Counted from the stretch's first letter, positions 1-8,688 are shown. The stretch: DNA of 64,000 nucleotides from Brevibacterium sp. 239c (GCF_900169365.1 NZ_FXZH01000002.1:1-64000), one strand, 5' to 3'. The notes: a model not told the origin generated them from the sequence alone. Numbers and translations are program-made.

Positions 1-127
1 CTGGTGGTCGCGGCCGGACACAAATAAGTGGATGGGCAGAAAACGTGGCCGCCCGTGGGCAGTTCTGGTGGCCATCAGCGGGCACTTTTCGTGTCCGCCC
101 GTGGGCAATTCCTAATGGCCGTTGACA
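1..127 (-). mobile_element. Probable terminal segment of an IS21-family insertion sequence
   Basis: Read on the minus strand, position 127 begins TGTCAACGG, and the following 127 bases carry imperfect direct repeats built on a TGCCCACGGGCGG core. IS21-family elements characteristically begin with TG and carry several short direct repeats inside each end. The reading frame of the DUF4913-like gene is intact up to position 128 and loses family resemblance exactly where this sequence starts, as expected for an insertion. The transposase genes would lie to the left of the window. The family assignment is inference from terminus style only. Confidence 0.45.
45..107. repeat. Two 17-bp direct repeats, period 46 bp
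   Basis: GTGGCCGCCCGTGGGCA (45-61) and GTGTCCGCCCGTGGGCA (91-107) differ at one base, and the sequence after each copy is also partly conserved (TTC...TGGCC). They lie inside the presumed insertion-sequence end and would be transposase-binding repeats if that reading is right. Confidence 0.6.
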
Positions 128-256
128 GTCGTGGGCGGTCAGCAGGTTCCAGTTCACCGGGTGCGGCGGCTCCGCCACATCATCCGATGCGTCTTCGGTG
201 CCGGGGTCGTCGTCCAGATCGTCGGGCTCGTCTGGTCCGGGGGTGTATTCGTCCAT
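128..256 (-). pseudogene. DUF4913-like protein, 5' fragment
   Basis: The start ATG at 256 has an AAGGGG ribosome site about nine bases upstream and lies 19 bp after the ssb stop. The first 43 codons encode an acidic Asp/Glu-rich stretch followed by PVNWNLLTA, the conserved entry to the DUF4913 domain found next to SSB in actinobacterial conjugative elements. The frame stays open to the window edge, but from codon 44 the residues no longer resemble the family and the DNA changes to the repeat-rich putative IS terminus. I therefore read it as a gene cut by an insertion. An alternative ATG lies at 265. Confidence 0.5.
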
Positions 257-274
257 CGTCAGCATCCCCTTCGG

Positions 275-721
275 TCACATGCTCACGGACGCAGGCGGCT
301 GCGTGACGGGGCGGTGCTCGGGGGCGGTAAACGCGGCCGCGTCCCGCTCAGGCGCGGCCCGGCGGGGTGTGCGGTCGACGTCGTATCGCGTGCGGGCCAT
401 GTCGTGCCCGAGCCGGCGGGCGACGAACTCCTCACCCTCGACCGCTTGACCGTCGCGTTGGTGGGTGTATTCGCGGACGTAGCCCTCGGCGATGAACTTG
501 TCGCCCTTCGCGAGTCGTTCGTGGCCCTGCTCTGCGGCGGCCTTGAAGGCGACCAGGTTGTGGAAGGTGGTCTCCAACTGGGTGAACGACCGGTCGTCCT
601 CCTGCCGGTAGTGTTCCTTGCCGACCTTCATGTACAGCCTGGCATCGCCGTTCTCGGTGCAGGTGAGTTGCGGGTCGGACGCGACGAAGCCCGAGAACGA
701 TTGCTGAGTTTGGATAGCCAT
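275..721 (-). CDS. ssb: Single-stranded DNA-binding protein
   Basis: A 148-aa SSB-type protein. The N-terminal half is an OB-fold of the SSB family (FSGFVASDPQL, then LETTFHNLVAFKAAAEQ and FIAEGYVREY). The C-terminal half is short and hydrophilic and lacks the acidic DDDIPF-type tip of housekeeping SSBs, which is common for element-borne copies. It would coat single-stranded DNA during transfer and establishment. The start has a strong AGGAGGAG site. It is the distal gene of the transfer operon, 87 bp after the coupling protein. Confidence 0.88.
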   Translation of the reverse strand: MAIQTQQSFSGFVASDPQLTCTENGDARLYMKVGKEHYRQEDDRSFTQLETTFHNLVAFKAAAEQGHERLAKGDKFIAEGYVREYTHQRDGQAVEGEEFVARRLGHDMARTRYDVDRTPRRAAPERDAAAFTAPEHRPVTQPPASVSM

Positions 722-808
722 CGGAATCTCCTCCTGAAACGCGGCGTCCCCGGATCGGGGTCGCTGGTGTCAGGCAGGTGCACATCCCACCCCGGCAGGC
801 GCGCCGGG

Positions 809-2593
809 TCAGGAACCAGGGCGACGCAGCAGCGCCTCGATCTCGGCCCGGTCGGCCTTCAGCTGGCCTGCGTCCGAACGTGACGGCCAGGAGCGTAGGT
901 CGGTGACGATCGGCGGCGCGGCTCGCAGCAGGGTGACACCGGTGCCGAACGGGAGTGTCCTGATGCGGTCTGGTGGGAGGATCGCGACGCGGCGGATGGA
1001 GCGTTGGTTGGAGCGGGTGCCGTGGTCGCCGCGGGTGACGGAGTCGGTGTACTCGTCGCGTTCGCCGATGAGCGTGCTCAGGTCTTGGAGGTCGCGGGAG
1101 TTGGAGGCGCCGCCGAGGATGATCTTGACGATACTGGCGTCCCAGATTGCTCCGGCGGCGTTGTCGCTCCACTTATCCCGTGCTTGGGCCAGGGACTGGA
1201 GGACGGGCAGGGTGGTGATACCGGTACCGCCGCCCTCAGCCATCAACGTGGGCAGGCTGGGAAGTGGTGCGAGGTTGCCGATCTCGTCGAGCGCGAGCAG
1301 CAGGGGCGGGTCGAGGCGTGCGCCTGGTGAGCGGGCAGCGATACGGCGGGCAGTTTCGATGAGGTCTTCGACGAACGCCGCCACCAACGCGGAGGATGCA
1401 CCGGCCCCGGCGCCGGTGGCGAGGAGATAGAGCGTGCCGCGGTCACGGATGAAGGTTTCGGGGTCGAAGCCCTCACCGGGCCCGGGCGAGACCGCGTCGA
1501 GGACGCGGGGGTCGGCCAGGGCGCTGAGGGCCAGGGCGACGCCCTGCCAGATCGAATCCCGCGTTTTGGGGTCGGCGTCGATCATTGCTCCGAGGGAGTC
1601 CGCCCACCCGGTGGCCGCCTGCGTGGTGTTGGTGAGGATCGCGACGGCTTCAGCGGCGGCGGTGGGGTCGAGGGTCCACCGGAACAGCTCTGCTGGTGGT
1701 CGGTGGTCGAGAGCCGCGGCGTGCAGGAGGGCTTGGAGGGCGGTGCGGGTTTTGCCTTCCCAGAAGCCGCCGGATTCGACCCCGCCAGCGGACAGGCCGG
1801 TCGCTGCGGAGAGGCCGGTGGCGCGGATCATCGCCGTGAGCGGGTCCTCACATCCGCGGATGGGTGACCAGCGCATTCCGGCGGGGATGCCTTCGGCGAG
1901 GCGCTGGGGGTCGAACACCGCCACCGGCCGTCCGCCACGCTGCCTCGCGCGGAGGGTGGCGGTGAGGTTGTCCGGCCGGGTGCTGGTGGTGACGACGGCG
2001 CCGGGCGCGTCGAGGATGGCCGGGATGACGATGTGCAGGCCCTTGCCGGAGCGGGGCGGGCCGATGAGCAGGATCGAGTCTTCTACCGACGCCCACACTT
2101 CGCGCCCCTTGGACGTGCCGATCCGATAGCCGACATCCGACGGTGCGGGATCGGTCAGGGATGCGCGGAGTGCCTCGGCCCGGCGGAGCAGCGCCTTCGC
2201 CGAGGCCGTCTGGGTGACTTCATGGGCCGTGGCGGTGCCGGCGAGGCGGCGTGGGTCGGTCTCGACTCGGCGGGAATGGCGGCGCAGCCGCACCCACCCC
2301 CATACTCCGGCGGTCACGAGCCCGGCCAGCATCGCCACGGTGATGATCCAGTACATGGTCGGGTTGAGCCCGTCGGCGTCGAGCGCAGCCGCGGGGTCGC
2401 CGGGGTTGAATAACACTCCGAGCCCAGCGGCGGGGCCGGCCTCGGGCTGGGGTGTGCCGGTGAGGAACGCCGCCACGGACCCCGAGGCGCGGAGGATGAG
2501 CGCGATCCCGAACATCCCGACCAGAGCGATAAGGGCGGCGTTGGTCAGCTCGTCACCGAACGACCCACCCTGCCGCCCCGGTGGGGCGCTCAC
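809..2593 (-). CDS. VirD4/TraG-type type IV coupling protein
   Basis: A 594-aa protein that would deliver the relaxase-DNA complex to the secretion channel at the inner membrane. Two membrane segments lie at about residues 17-36 and 80-102. A Walker A motif GPPRSGKG is at 178-185, and a Walker B region (LLLALDEIGNLAPLP) with the TraG-typical GIT..PVLQSLAQ follows further on. The GTG start at 2593 overlaps the previous stop as GTGA, so it should be translationally coupled. The reading frame remains open far upstream, but that part is antisense-like and out of keeping with the family. Size and domain order match TraG/VirD4 proteins of actinobacterial elements. Confidence 0.92.
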   Translation of the reverse strand: MSAPPGRQGGSFGDELTNAALIALVGMFGIALILRASGSVAAFLTGTPQPEAGPAAGLGVLFNPGDPAAALDADGLNPTMYWIITVAMLAGLVTAGVWGWVRLRRHSRRVETDPRRLAGTATAHEVTQTASAKALLRRAEALRASLTDPAPSDVGYRIGTSKGREVWASVEDSILLIGPPRSGKGLHIVIPAILDAPGAVVTTSTRPDNLTATLRARQRGGRPVAVFDPQRLAEGIPAGMRWSPIRGCEDPLTAMIRATGLSAATGLSAGGVESGGFWEGKTRTALQALLHAAALDHRPPAELFRWTLDPTAAAEAVAILTNTTQAATGWADSLGAMIDADPKTRDSIWQGVALALSALADPRVLDAVSPGPGEGFDPETFIRDRGTLYLLATGAGAGASSALVAAFVEDLIETARRIAARSPGARLDPPLLLALDEIGNLAPLPSLPTLMAEGGGTGITTLPVLQSLAQARDKWSDNAAGAIWDASIVKIILGGASNSRDLQDLSTLIGERDEYTDSVTRGDHGTRSNQRSIRRVAILPPDRIRTLPFGTGVTLLRAAPPIVTDLRSWPSRSDAGQLKADRAEIEALLRRPGS

Positions 2594-3159
2594 GGCAGCC
2601 GCCGCACGTGAATAGTCCCCGAGACGCGTCCGAACAGCACGACCTCGCTGGCAACATCGGATGGCAGCGACCGGAGTTGACCCCGGTCCAGGAGGGCGCG
2701 GGCATGACCGGTGCTGATGGCATCGGCGTGGGCGATGATGACCGCGACGGCGACGTCTTCGCCGGGTACGAACCCGTCGCCGGTCACTTCGACGGGTTCC
2801 GGCCGCCGCTTGCTGCTGCCTTTGACCTGCCTGCCTCGTTCGGCCTCGGTCTCCGCCTCGGTTTCTGGTGGCTTGGGCGCGGTGCGGCGGCGGGTGCGGA
2901 TGACGTCGGTGAACACGGTGCCGTCGCTCTCGTGCACCTCGATGCGCACCGTGCTGGTCCGGTCCCGGGTGAGGGCGTCCATGAGGGGCCCGAAGGTGCT
3001 GCGCGTCCACGCATCGCCGTCTGGTGGTGGGACGTCGGTGCCGTCGACGGTGACGTCCAGGACGCCGGTCTCGGTGACGGTGATGACCGCGTGCGGCAGC
3101 ACAACCGGCGTCTCTTCCGGTACCGGTCCGGTGGTGTGGCGTGGGGGTTTACGGGTCAT
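2590..3159 (-). CDS. Conserved transfer-operon protein of unknown function
   Basis: A 189-aa hydrophilic protein with no membrane segment or recognisable catalytic motif. A central TEAETEAERGRQVKGSSKRR stretch is charged and likely disordered. It lies between the VirB4-like ATPase and the coupling protein, with a 1-bp overlap upstream and a 4-bp GTGA overlap downstream, so co-translation is likely. The ATG at 3159 is preferred because the frame upstream is antisense-like. The position is typical of small accessory genes in actinobacterial T4SS operons. I do not recognise a family. Confidence 0.75.
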   Translation of the reverse strand: MTRKPPRHTTGPVPEETPVVLPHAVITVTETGVLDVTVDGTDVPPPDGDAWTRSTFGPLMDALTRDRTSTVRIEVHESDGTVFTDVIRTRRRTAPKPPETEAETEAERGRQVKGSSKRRPEPVEVTGDGFVPGEDVAVAVIIAHADAISTGHARALLDRGQLRSLPSDVASEVVLFGRVSGTIHVRRLP

Positions 3160-4646
3160 CACTTCACCCCCGAGGTGAGCCGCGAGCTGGTGTCGAACAG
3201 CTCCAGCTCGGCGGGATGGAGCTGGTGCTGGGTGACGAAAGCCCGGTCCTTGATCCGCCACAGCCCCTGCCCGACGCCCAACGATGGGAGCAGTTTCTGT
3301 TCGGTGCCGGTCAGCCCGAGCGCCTGGGCAGTGGGGCCGAGCTGGTCGGATTCCTGCCGGTAGACGATCCGGGTCTCGGCATTGGCCAGCAGACTGTTCG
3401 CCAGGGAGCGCATGGCCGAGCCCGCGTCGCCGACGTTGTCCAGGTCGGAGAGTTTGTGGAAGATCAGCATGTTCGCGATCCCGTAATGCCGCGCAAGGCG
3501 CCAGTGCGCGTCCATCCGCTTCAACAACGCTGGGTGGGACATCAGGCGCCACGCTTCGTCGTAGATCACCCACCGCTGCCCACCGTTGGGGTCCAGCAGT
3601 GCGGACTCCATCCACGCCGACGAGCACGTCATCAACACCGAAATGAGTGTGGAGTTCTCGGTGACCCGGGATAGGTCGAGACTGATCATCGGCAGCGACG
3701 GGTCGAACCGGACCGTGCTGGGACCGTCGAACAGGCCGGCGAGGTCACCGGCGACCAGGCGGCGCAGGGCATGGCCGACGAGCCGCCCGTCCTCGGCCAA
3801 CCTGCCGTCGGCGGCCTCGTCCGGGGTGAGGATGCGGTCGACGACCATCGGCAGGATCGGCACAGTGTTCTCCGCGACGACTGCGGTCAGGGCAAGGTCG
3901 ATCGCGGTGTGCTCCAACGGCGTTAACCCGCGGGCCAGGACAGTCTCAGCAAGAGCGCCGATGAGATCGCGGCGGCGGGAGGCGACCGTGATGGCCCACT
4001 CGTGATCCGACAGCCCGGAGGGCCGGAGTCCTTCATCAAGGGGGTTCAGTCTCGTGCTGAGTCCGTGGCCCAGGACGATTGCCTTCCCGCCGACCGCGTT
4101 CGCGACGGCGGTGTGCTCGCCCTTCGGATCACCCGGGACATAGACGCGCCGCCCGAACGGCAGCGACCGCGTGTAGAGCGACTTCGCTAGCGAGGACTTG
4201 CCCGATCCCACGATGCCGGCGAGGACGACGTTGGGGGCGGTGATGATCCCGCGGGCGTAGAGCACCCAGGGGTCGTAGACGAACGAGCCGCCGGAGTAGA
4301 GGTCTTGGCCGACGAACACCCCCTCGGAGCCGAGACCGCCTTCAGCGACGAACGGATAGGCACCCGCCAGCGTCGCGGAAGTGTCCTGGTGGCGCGGGAG
4401 GCGGAACCCGCCCGGGGTGCGCAGAGCTGTAGGACCGGACTCACCGGCGGCGGGTAGGTAAGTGGTGGCTCTACGGTCGGCCCGTTCGGCCTCGGCTTTC
4501 GCCCTGGCCGCGGCCTGCTCGGCGCGGCGCTGCTCGACTTGGAGGCGTGCGGCGGCCTGTTTGCGTTGCTTGCGGAGCCGGCGACGGTCGGCGGTCGGGG
4601 CGACCAGGACCGAGGTGTGCAGGCGTTCGGGCTCGCGCGCGCTCAC
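3159..4646 (-). CDS. VirB4-like conjugation ATPase
   Basis: A 495-aa ATPase. Residues 20-60 form a highly charged Arg/Ala/Glu coiled-coil-like segment. A Walker A motif GIVGSGKS is at 144-151, followed by a GDPKGEHTA segment that is typical of HerA/VirB4 ATPases, and a Walker B RWVIYDEAWRLM near residue 350. It would energise assembly of, or transport through, the mating channel. In this element class VirB4 function is thought to be split between an N-terminal-like SCO6880 protein and this ATPase. It overlaps the 288-aa gene by ATGA and the 189-aa gene by one base. Confidence 0.88.
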   Translation of the reverse strand: MSAREPERLHTSVLVAPTADRRRLRKQRKQAAARLQVEQRRAEQAAARAKAEAERADRRATTYLPAAGESGPTALRTPGGFRLPRHQDTSATLAGAYPFVAEGGLGSEGVFVGQDLYSGGSFVYDPWVLYARGIITAPNVVLAGIVGSGKSSLAKSLYTRSLPFGRRVYVPGDPKGEHTAVANAVGGKAIVLGHGLSTRLNPLDEGLRPSGLSDHEWAITVASRRRDLIGALAETVLARGLTPLEHTAIDLALTAVVAENTVPILPMVVDRILTPDEAADGRLAEDGRLVGHALRRLVAGDLAGLFDGPSTVRFDPSLPMISLDLSRVTENSTLISVLMTCSSAWMESALLDPNGGQRWVIYDEAWRLMSHPALLKRMDAHWRLARHYGIANMLIFHKLSDLDNVGDAGSAMRSLANSLLANAETRIVYRQESDQLGPTAQALGLTGTEQKLLPSLGVGQGLWRIKDRAFVTQHQLHPAELELFDTSSRLTSGVK

Positions 4647-5509
4647 AGCGACAACCCCCGCCCCGTCGACTCTGAGGAGCGGGTCGGCTCCGCGAACCAG
4701 TCCGGCTCCGCTCCCACCGACCCGTGCTGCGTCCGCGCGGATGCGGGCGTCACTTCGGTCTGGGGCGTGCTCGGATCGAGTGGCCCGACGCCGCTGGTGG
4801 CCTCACGCGATGTCACCACGTCGGTCCCGTCGATGGTCGGGTCGGGTGTGGCGGCGGGGTGTGCCCGGAGGAGATTGACGTGCCCCATGAACGGGTTGTA
4901 CGTGAGGGTGTAGTCACCGTCCGTGGCGACCCGGTCGAGTTGTCCGGTGGGTGGTTCCTCGTAGACGTACCCGTTCTCCAGTGCCGCGTCGGTTGTCTCC
5001 TCCCCGTAGTCCCAGTTCCTCAGGTGCGTGATCGCCGCGTCGGGGCCGTCCCGGTTGATGAGGTCGAGCACCTCGTCAGCTTCTGAGCCTTGGAGGAAGA
5101 CGACGCTGAGCCACCGCCGCGGTGCTTCCGTGGACACTGCCTCCCGGTCGAGTTCCTGGGCGGGGGCGTGCCAGGCGATGCGTCCCGAATGGGTCATCGC
5201 GGCATTGACGCGCTCCTCGACACTATCGAGGAGCGTTCCGGCGTGGTGCAGGTCGTCTGCCGCGGCGAGGGCTTCGGAGGCACCGATCGCTTGGTCACCG
5301 TCATCGTCGTGAGCGCGGCCGCGATGAACGAGATGCGCGGAGCCGAGCTGATCGAGCACCTGGCGCAGCGATCGGACGCCCGAGAGGAGGTCACCGAGCA
5401 CGCTGTAGGTGTCGGCGGGGTTGTCGAAGACGCGGCTGGCGTGCGCGAGCCCGCGCAGCGCGTCAGATGCCTCGGCGGCATCGGCGAGTGGGTTGTGGAA
5501 TGTGGGCAT
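4643..5509 (-). CDS. Transfer-operon protein of unknown function, 288 aa
   Basis: A soluble acidic protein. The first about 120 residues are helical and Ala/Asp/Leu-rich. A folded-looking middle contains RRWLSVVFLQGSEADEVLDL and YTLTYNPFMGHVNLLRAHP, and the Ser/Thr/Pro-rich tail looks disordered. GGGAGG precedes the ATG by eight bases, and the 3' end overlaps the VirB4-like gene by four bases (ATGA). Proteins with this middle region commonly sit next to the ATPase in related elements. There is no enzymatic motif. A 171-bp gap separates it from the inserted ABC transporter gene. Confidence 0.72.
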   Translation of the reverse strand: MPTFHNPLADAAEASDALRGLAHASRVFDNPADTYSVLGDLLSGVRSLRQVLDQLGSAHLVHRGRAHDDDGDQAIGASEALAAADDLHHAGTLLDSVEERVNAAMTHSGRIAWHAPAQELDREAVSTEAPRRWLSVVFLQGSEADEVLDLINRDGPDAAITHLRNWDYGEETTDAALENGYVYEEPPTGQLDRVATDGDYTLTYNPFMGHVNLLRAHPAATPDPTIDGTDVVTSREATSGVGPLDPSTPQTEVTPASARTQHGSVGAEPDWFAEPTRSSESTGRGLSL

Positions 5510-5680
5510 CGTGTGGCCTCCCTGAGACGTGGTGTGTCAGGCAGGTGCACTCGCAAGCCCTGCGCGCCTCACGTCGGAGGGAGGCGACCAGACGTGGTGG
5601 GTATCCGTGTCACAGTTCAACGCCGGCCGTGCGTGTGTCCGAAGTCCTCGCACACGTGGCCAGTGCGGGACTCTCGACTC

Positions 5681-7468
5681 TCATGCGAGCAGTTGGTGGT
5701 GGGCGAGTTCGCGGTAGAGGGCCGAGGTCTCCAATAGCTCGGCGTGCGTGCCAGTGGCAGTGAGCCGGCCACGGTCCAAGACCACGATCTGGTCGGCGGC
5801 CGCGACGGTGGCCAGGCGGTGAGCGACGATGAGCACCGTGCGGCCGGTCGATGCCGAGCGGATCGCTTGGTGCAGGGCCTGCTCGTTGCGGGAGTCGAGG
5901 CTCGCGGTGGGCTCATCGAGCAGGAGCAGCGGGGCGTCTACGAGCAAGGCGCGGGCGATGGCCAGGCGCTGGCGTTCTCCGCCGGACAGGCCGGCACCGT
6001 CGTCGCCCACAGTGGCATCCAGCCCATCGGGATGGGCGGCGATGCGCTCCAGGAGGTTGACGGCGGCGAGCACGGTGCGGCATTGGTCGTCGTCGGCGGT
6101 GGGGTTGGCGAGAACAAGGTTCTCGCGGATCGTGCCGGCCAGCACCGGCGCGTCTTGCTCGACGTAACCGATCTGGGCGCGCAGCACCGCCCTCGGCATG
6201 ACCCGGATATCGGTGCCATCCAGGCGGATTGCGCCGCGGTCGGGGTCGTAGAACCGCTCGACCAGGGCAAGCAGGGTCGACTTGCCCGCCCCGGACGGAC
6301 CCACGATCGCGGTGGTGGACCCGCGAGGTGCCGTGAGGGTGACATCGGTCAAGACGCGGTGGCCGGGCCGGAAGGCGAAAGTGACGTGGTCGAAGACGAC
6401 TTCGGCGCCCTCCGCGGGTGGTGGGGGTTCTTCCGAGGAGGTCCCGGCGCGCCCTGGCACACCCGCGATGACAGGCGGGTCGCCGTCATCCTCCCGCGGT
6501 AGGTCGAGGACCTCGTGGATACGGGCCAAGGCACCAAGAGCGGAACGCACGGTGGTGATCGCGGAAAAGAACTGTCCGAGCGGCATGATCATCATGAACA
6601 GGAAGAGGATGAAGGTCACCAGGTCGGCCACGGTGAGGGCACCGGCCGCTACCCGGTAGCCCCCGACCCCGAGCACGGCGAGGAATGATCCCTGGACGGC
6701 GAGGCCGCTGATGGGCCAGAGCACGGCTTCAACGCCGGCCACACGCACGCCGTAGCCGTAGGCGGCGGACGCCTCATCGTTGAGTCGGGCGATCTCGCGG
6801 TCGGTGGCGCCGCTGGCCCGGATGGTGCGGATCGCCGAGACCGCCCGTTCCACGCCCGCGCCGAGCCGCCCCAGTGCCTCCTGGGCCGATTGGGTGAGGG
6901 TCTGAATCTGGGCCGAGGCCAGCACGACGCTGACCATGGCCACTGCGACGACGGCCAGGGTGATCCCGAGCAGGACCGCATCGAGCAGCAGCATGGCAAT
7001 GAGCGAGCCGGCGAAGACCAGGGCGCCACCGAGAGCGTCGACCAGCCCCCCGGTCAGGGCGGCGCGCACCATGGTGGTGTCCGACCCGACCCGGGAGACG
7101 AGGTCACCGGCGCGGCGAGTGTCATAGACCCGCACCGGGAGGTGGAGCAGGGCGGCGATCAGTCGGCGCCGCGCGGTCAGCACGACGCCTTCGGCGGTGC
7201 GCTCCAGCAAGAACTGCTGCACCGCACCGACCACCCCGGCACCGACCACCAGGACGATGAGCACCCAGATCAGCTGGGCCAGCGGTCGGCCGGTCCCCAC
7301 CGAGTCGATGAGCCGATTGACCAGCAACGGTTGGGCCAGGTTCAGCCCCGCGCCCAGGATCGACAAAGCGACCACGATGACGAGTGCGCCACGGTGCTCG
7401 CGCAGGTAGCCCAGTAGGGCGCGCGACGGTGCCGGGGCGAGCGTCGGGGCGCCTGCCCGTCCCTCCAT
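5681..7468 (-). CDS. ABC exporter, fused permease-ATPase
   Basis: A 595-aa half-transporter of the MsbA/multidrug type. A six-helix ABC1 membrane domain spans about residues 28-310. The nucleotide-binding domain has Walker A GPSGAGKST (390-398), signature LSGGERQ (494-500), Walker B LLLLDEP (514-520) and a switch His in VAHRL. It probably works as a homodimer exporting a lipophilic substrate. The ATG at 7468 lies directly after the stop of the Clp-N-domain gene, with a GTG at 7471 as alternative. Together with the HTH gene it forms a three-gene cassette that interrupts the conjugation genes. The substrate is unknown. Confidence 0.9.
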   Translation of the reverse strand: MEGRAGAPTLAPAPSRALLGYLREHRGALVIVVALSILGAGLNLAQPLLVNRLIDSVGTGRPLAQLIWVLIVLVVGAGVVGAVQQFLLERTAEGVVLTARRRLIAALLHLPVRVYDTRRAGDLVSRVGSDTTMVRAALTGGLVDALGGALVFAGSLIAMLLLDAVLLGITLAVVAVAMVSVVLASAQIQTLTQSAQEALGRLGAGVERAVSAIRTIRASGATDREIARLNDEASAAYGYGVRVAGVEAVLWPISGLAVQGSFLAVLGVGGYRVAAGALTVADLVTFILFLFMMIMPLGQFFSAITTVRSALGALARIHEVLDLPREDDGDPPVIAGVPGRAGTSSEEPPPPAEGAEVVFDHVTFAFRPGHRVLTDVTLTAPRGSTTAIVGPSGAGKSTLLALVERFYDPDRGAIRLDGTDIRVMPRAVLRAQIGYVEQDAPVLAGTIRENLVLANPTADDDQCRTVLAAVNLLERIAAHPDGLDATVGDDGAGLSGGERQRLAIARALLVDAPLLLLDEPTASLDSRNEQALHQAIRSASTGRTVLIVAHRLATVAAADQIVVLDRGRLTATGTHAELLETSALYRELAHHQLLA

Positions 7469-7470
7469 CA

Positions 7471-8406
7471 CTACTTGTGATCCATCGCGTCGGCGCAGGC
7501 GAGCGCGAGGTTTTGTGCACGGACGAGCAGGCCAAGTCCGTTCGACAGACGGATCAGCGGAATCAGTGCGGCGCCGAGCAAGCCGAGGGGACGAACAGCG
7601 CGGGTCAGCGTAAGTATTGTGCCACCGTCGACGGCGACAAATCGCAGCTCGTACCAGCCCAACGGCTGGTCGTCCCAGCGAACGTGTCCGTCCTCGTCGG
7701 CTGTGGGGGTGAGCCGGAGAGTACGGGTGCGACCGCGCTTCGTCACGTCCACGACTAGCGTGCCGTCGTTTTGCCGCGTCGTGCCGGGAACCATCAACCA
7801 TTGCGGGGCCACCGTGCTGTCGGTGGCGACTGAACGCACGAGTCCCCGCTCGGCGGGAATGAAGTGCGTCAGCTGCACGGCTGCCATGCGTGTTTCTGCC
7901 TGCGATTCGACGGTCTGAGCACGCTGCGGGACGACCGGTGACCAATCTGCGTGGCCACCAACCACCTCGCTGGTCATGGTTTCCAGATCAGCGCCACCGC
8001 GTTCGATGAGGTCGCGGATCGTTCCGGATGGCTCTGCGAGCAAGGCATGCAGCAGATCGCGTTCTGTCGCGCGGACACCGAGGCGGTCAATGAGTCGATC
8101 AGCCCTTTCGTTCATCGGCACTTCCCCAACATCCCCGCGGTTCAGCTCGTTCAATGGTCGCGGTGCCGGTGCGGGGAGTGCGCGGACGTCCACGCCGAGA
8201 AGAGCGACCGCATCAGCATGGACCGCACCGGCGGCGGAGCGCGCAGAGATCAGATCGATGCCGTGGCGGGTGAGTAACTGGGCCGCCTGCCCGCCAGCAG
8301 CGATCAGGCCGATCAGAAGGTGATCGAGGTCGATGTAAGGCTCCCGCGCACGGGCGGCCTCGCGCCAGGCGGCGGTCAGGTAGATCGGCATCGTGCGTGC
8401 GCTCAT
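7471..8406 (-). CDS. Clp N-domain protein with C-terminal SRPBCC-like region
   Basis: A 311-aa protein. The first about 150 residues resemble the Clp repeat N domain (AWREAARAREPYIDLDHLLI, then NERADRLIDRLGVRATERDL) without any AAA+ module. The C-terminal part (LTHFIPAERGLVRSVATD ... WYELRFVAVDGGTILTLTRA) is beta-rich and resembles polyketide-cyclase/SRPBCC sheets. The ATG at 8406 has a GGAGGAG site and overlaps the HTH stop by ATGA. It may act as an adaptor or ligand sensor for the HTH regulator or the exporter; that is inference from gene order. Confidence 0.7.
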   Translation of the reverse strand: MSARTMPIYLTAAWREAARAREPYIDLDHLLIGLIAAGGQAAQLLTRHGIDLISARSAAGAVHADAVALLGVDVRALPAPAPRPLNELNRGDVGEVPMNERADRLIDRLGVRATERDLLHALLAEPSGTIRDLIERGGADLETMTSEVVGGHADWSPVVPQRAQTVESQAETRMAAVQLTHFIPAERGLVRSVATDSTVAPQWLMVPGTTRQNDGTLVVDVTKRGRTRTLRLTPTADEDGHVRWDDQPLGWYELRFVAVDGGTILTLTRAVRPLGLLGAALIPLIRLSNGLGLLVRAQNLALACADAMDHK

Positions 8407-8651
8407 CGAGCTCCTCCGTGCTTGGGCGCCAGACCGGGCCGGACCCGGTTGCGGTACTTCTTGTGAACGGCCTGACGGGACACGCCCAGACAATCGGCGA
8501 TATCGGTCCAGCCCAGACCGGCGGCCAAAGCGGCTTCGACCTGGCGTAGCTCCAGCGTGTCCACCAAGCGACGCAATGCTGCGATCGCTCGCAGTCCCAC
8601 GCGAGGGTCGGACACGTCAGCCGCCCGAACTGTGAGGTCCATGATCTCCAT
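8403..8651 (-). CDS. Small helix-turn-helix regulator
   Basis: An 82-aa DNA-binding protein. The C-terminal half holds the HTH, GLGWTDIADCLGVSRQAVHKKY, followed by a basic tail. Two starts are plausible: ATG 8651, which would give a leaderless message from the promoter just upstream, or ATG 8642, which has a GGAG site. It is first in the HTH-ClpN-ABC operon and probably autoregulates, because an inverted repeat covers its own core promoter. HTH proteins of this size paired with Clp-N-domain proteins recur in actinobacteria. Confidence 0.8.
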   Translation of the reverse strand: MEIMDLTVRAADVSDPRVGLRAIAALRRLVDTLELRQVEAALAAGLGWTDIADCLGVSRQAVHKKYRNRVRPGLAPKHGGAR

Positions 8652-8658
8652 ACAAAGC

Positions 8659-8688
8659 AACCTACGTTGACATGGCCTCCAAGTCAAC
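8659..8688 (-). promoter_or_regulatory. Promoter with embedded operator for the HTH-ClpN-ABC operon
   Basis: On the minus strand, TTGACT (8687-8682), a 17-bp spacer and TAGGTT (8664-8659) make a near-consensus promoter. GTTGAC and GTCAAC (8666-8671 and 8683-8688) form a perfect inverted repeat with an 11-bp centre that overlaps the -35 box and most of the spacer, so a bound dimer would block the promoter. The expected start point falls at or just before ATG 8651. Confidence 0.72.

Noticed and set aside
809..3010. 733-aa version of the coupling protein
   Set aside because: The first about 139 residues run in the wrong frame through the 189-aa gene; GTG 2593 gives the normal TraG length and a coupled start.
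5681..7945. 754-aa version of the ABC exporter
   Set aside because: The N-terminal extension is Arg-rich shadow sequence inside the Clp-N gene; ATG 7468 fits the family.
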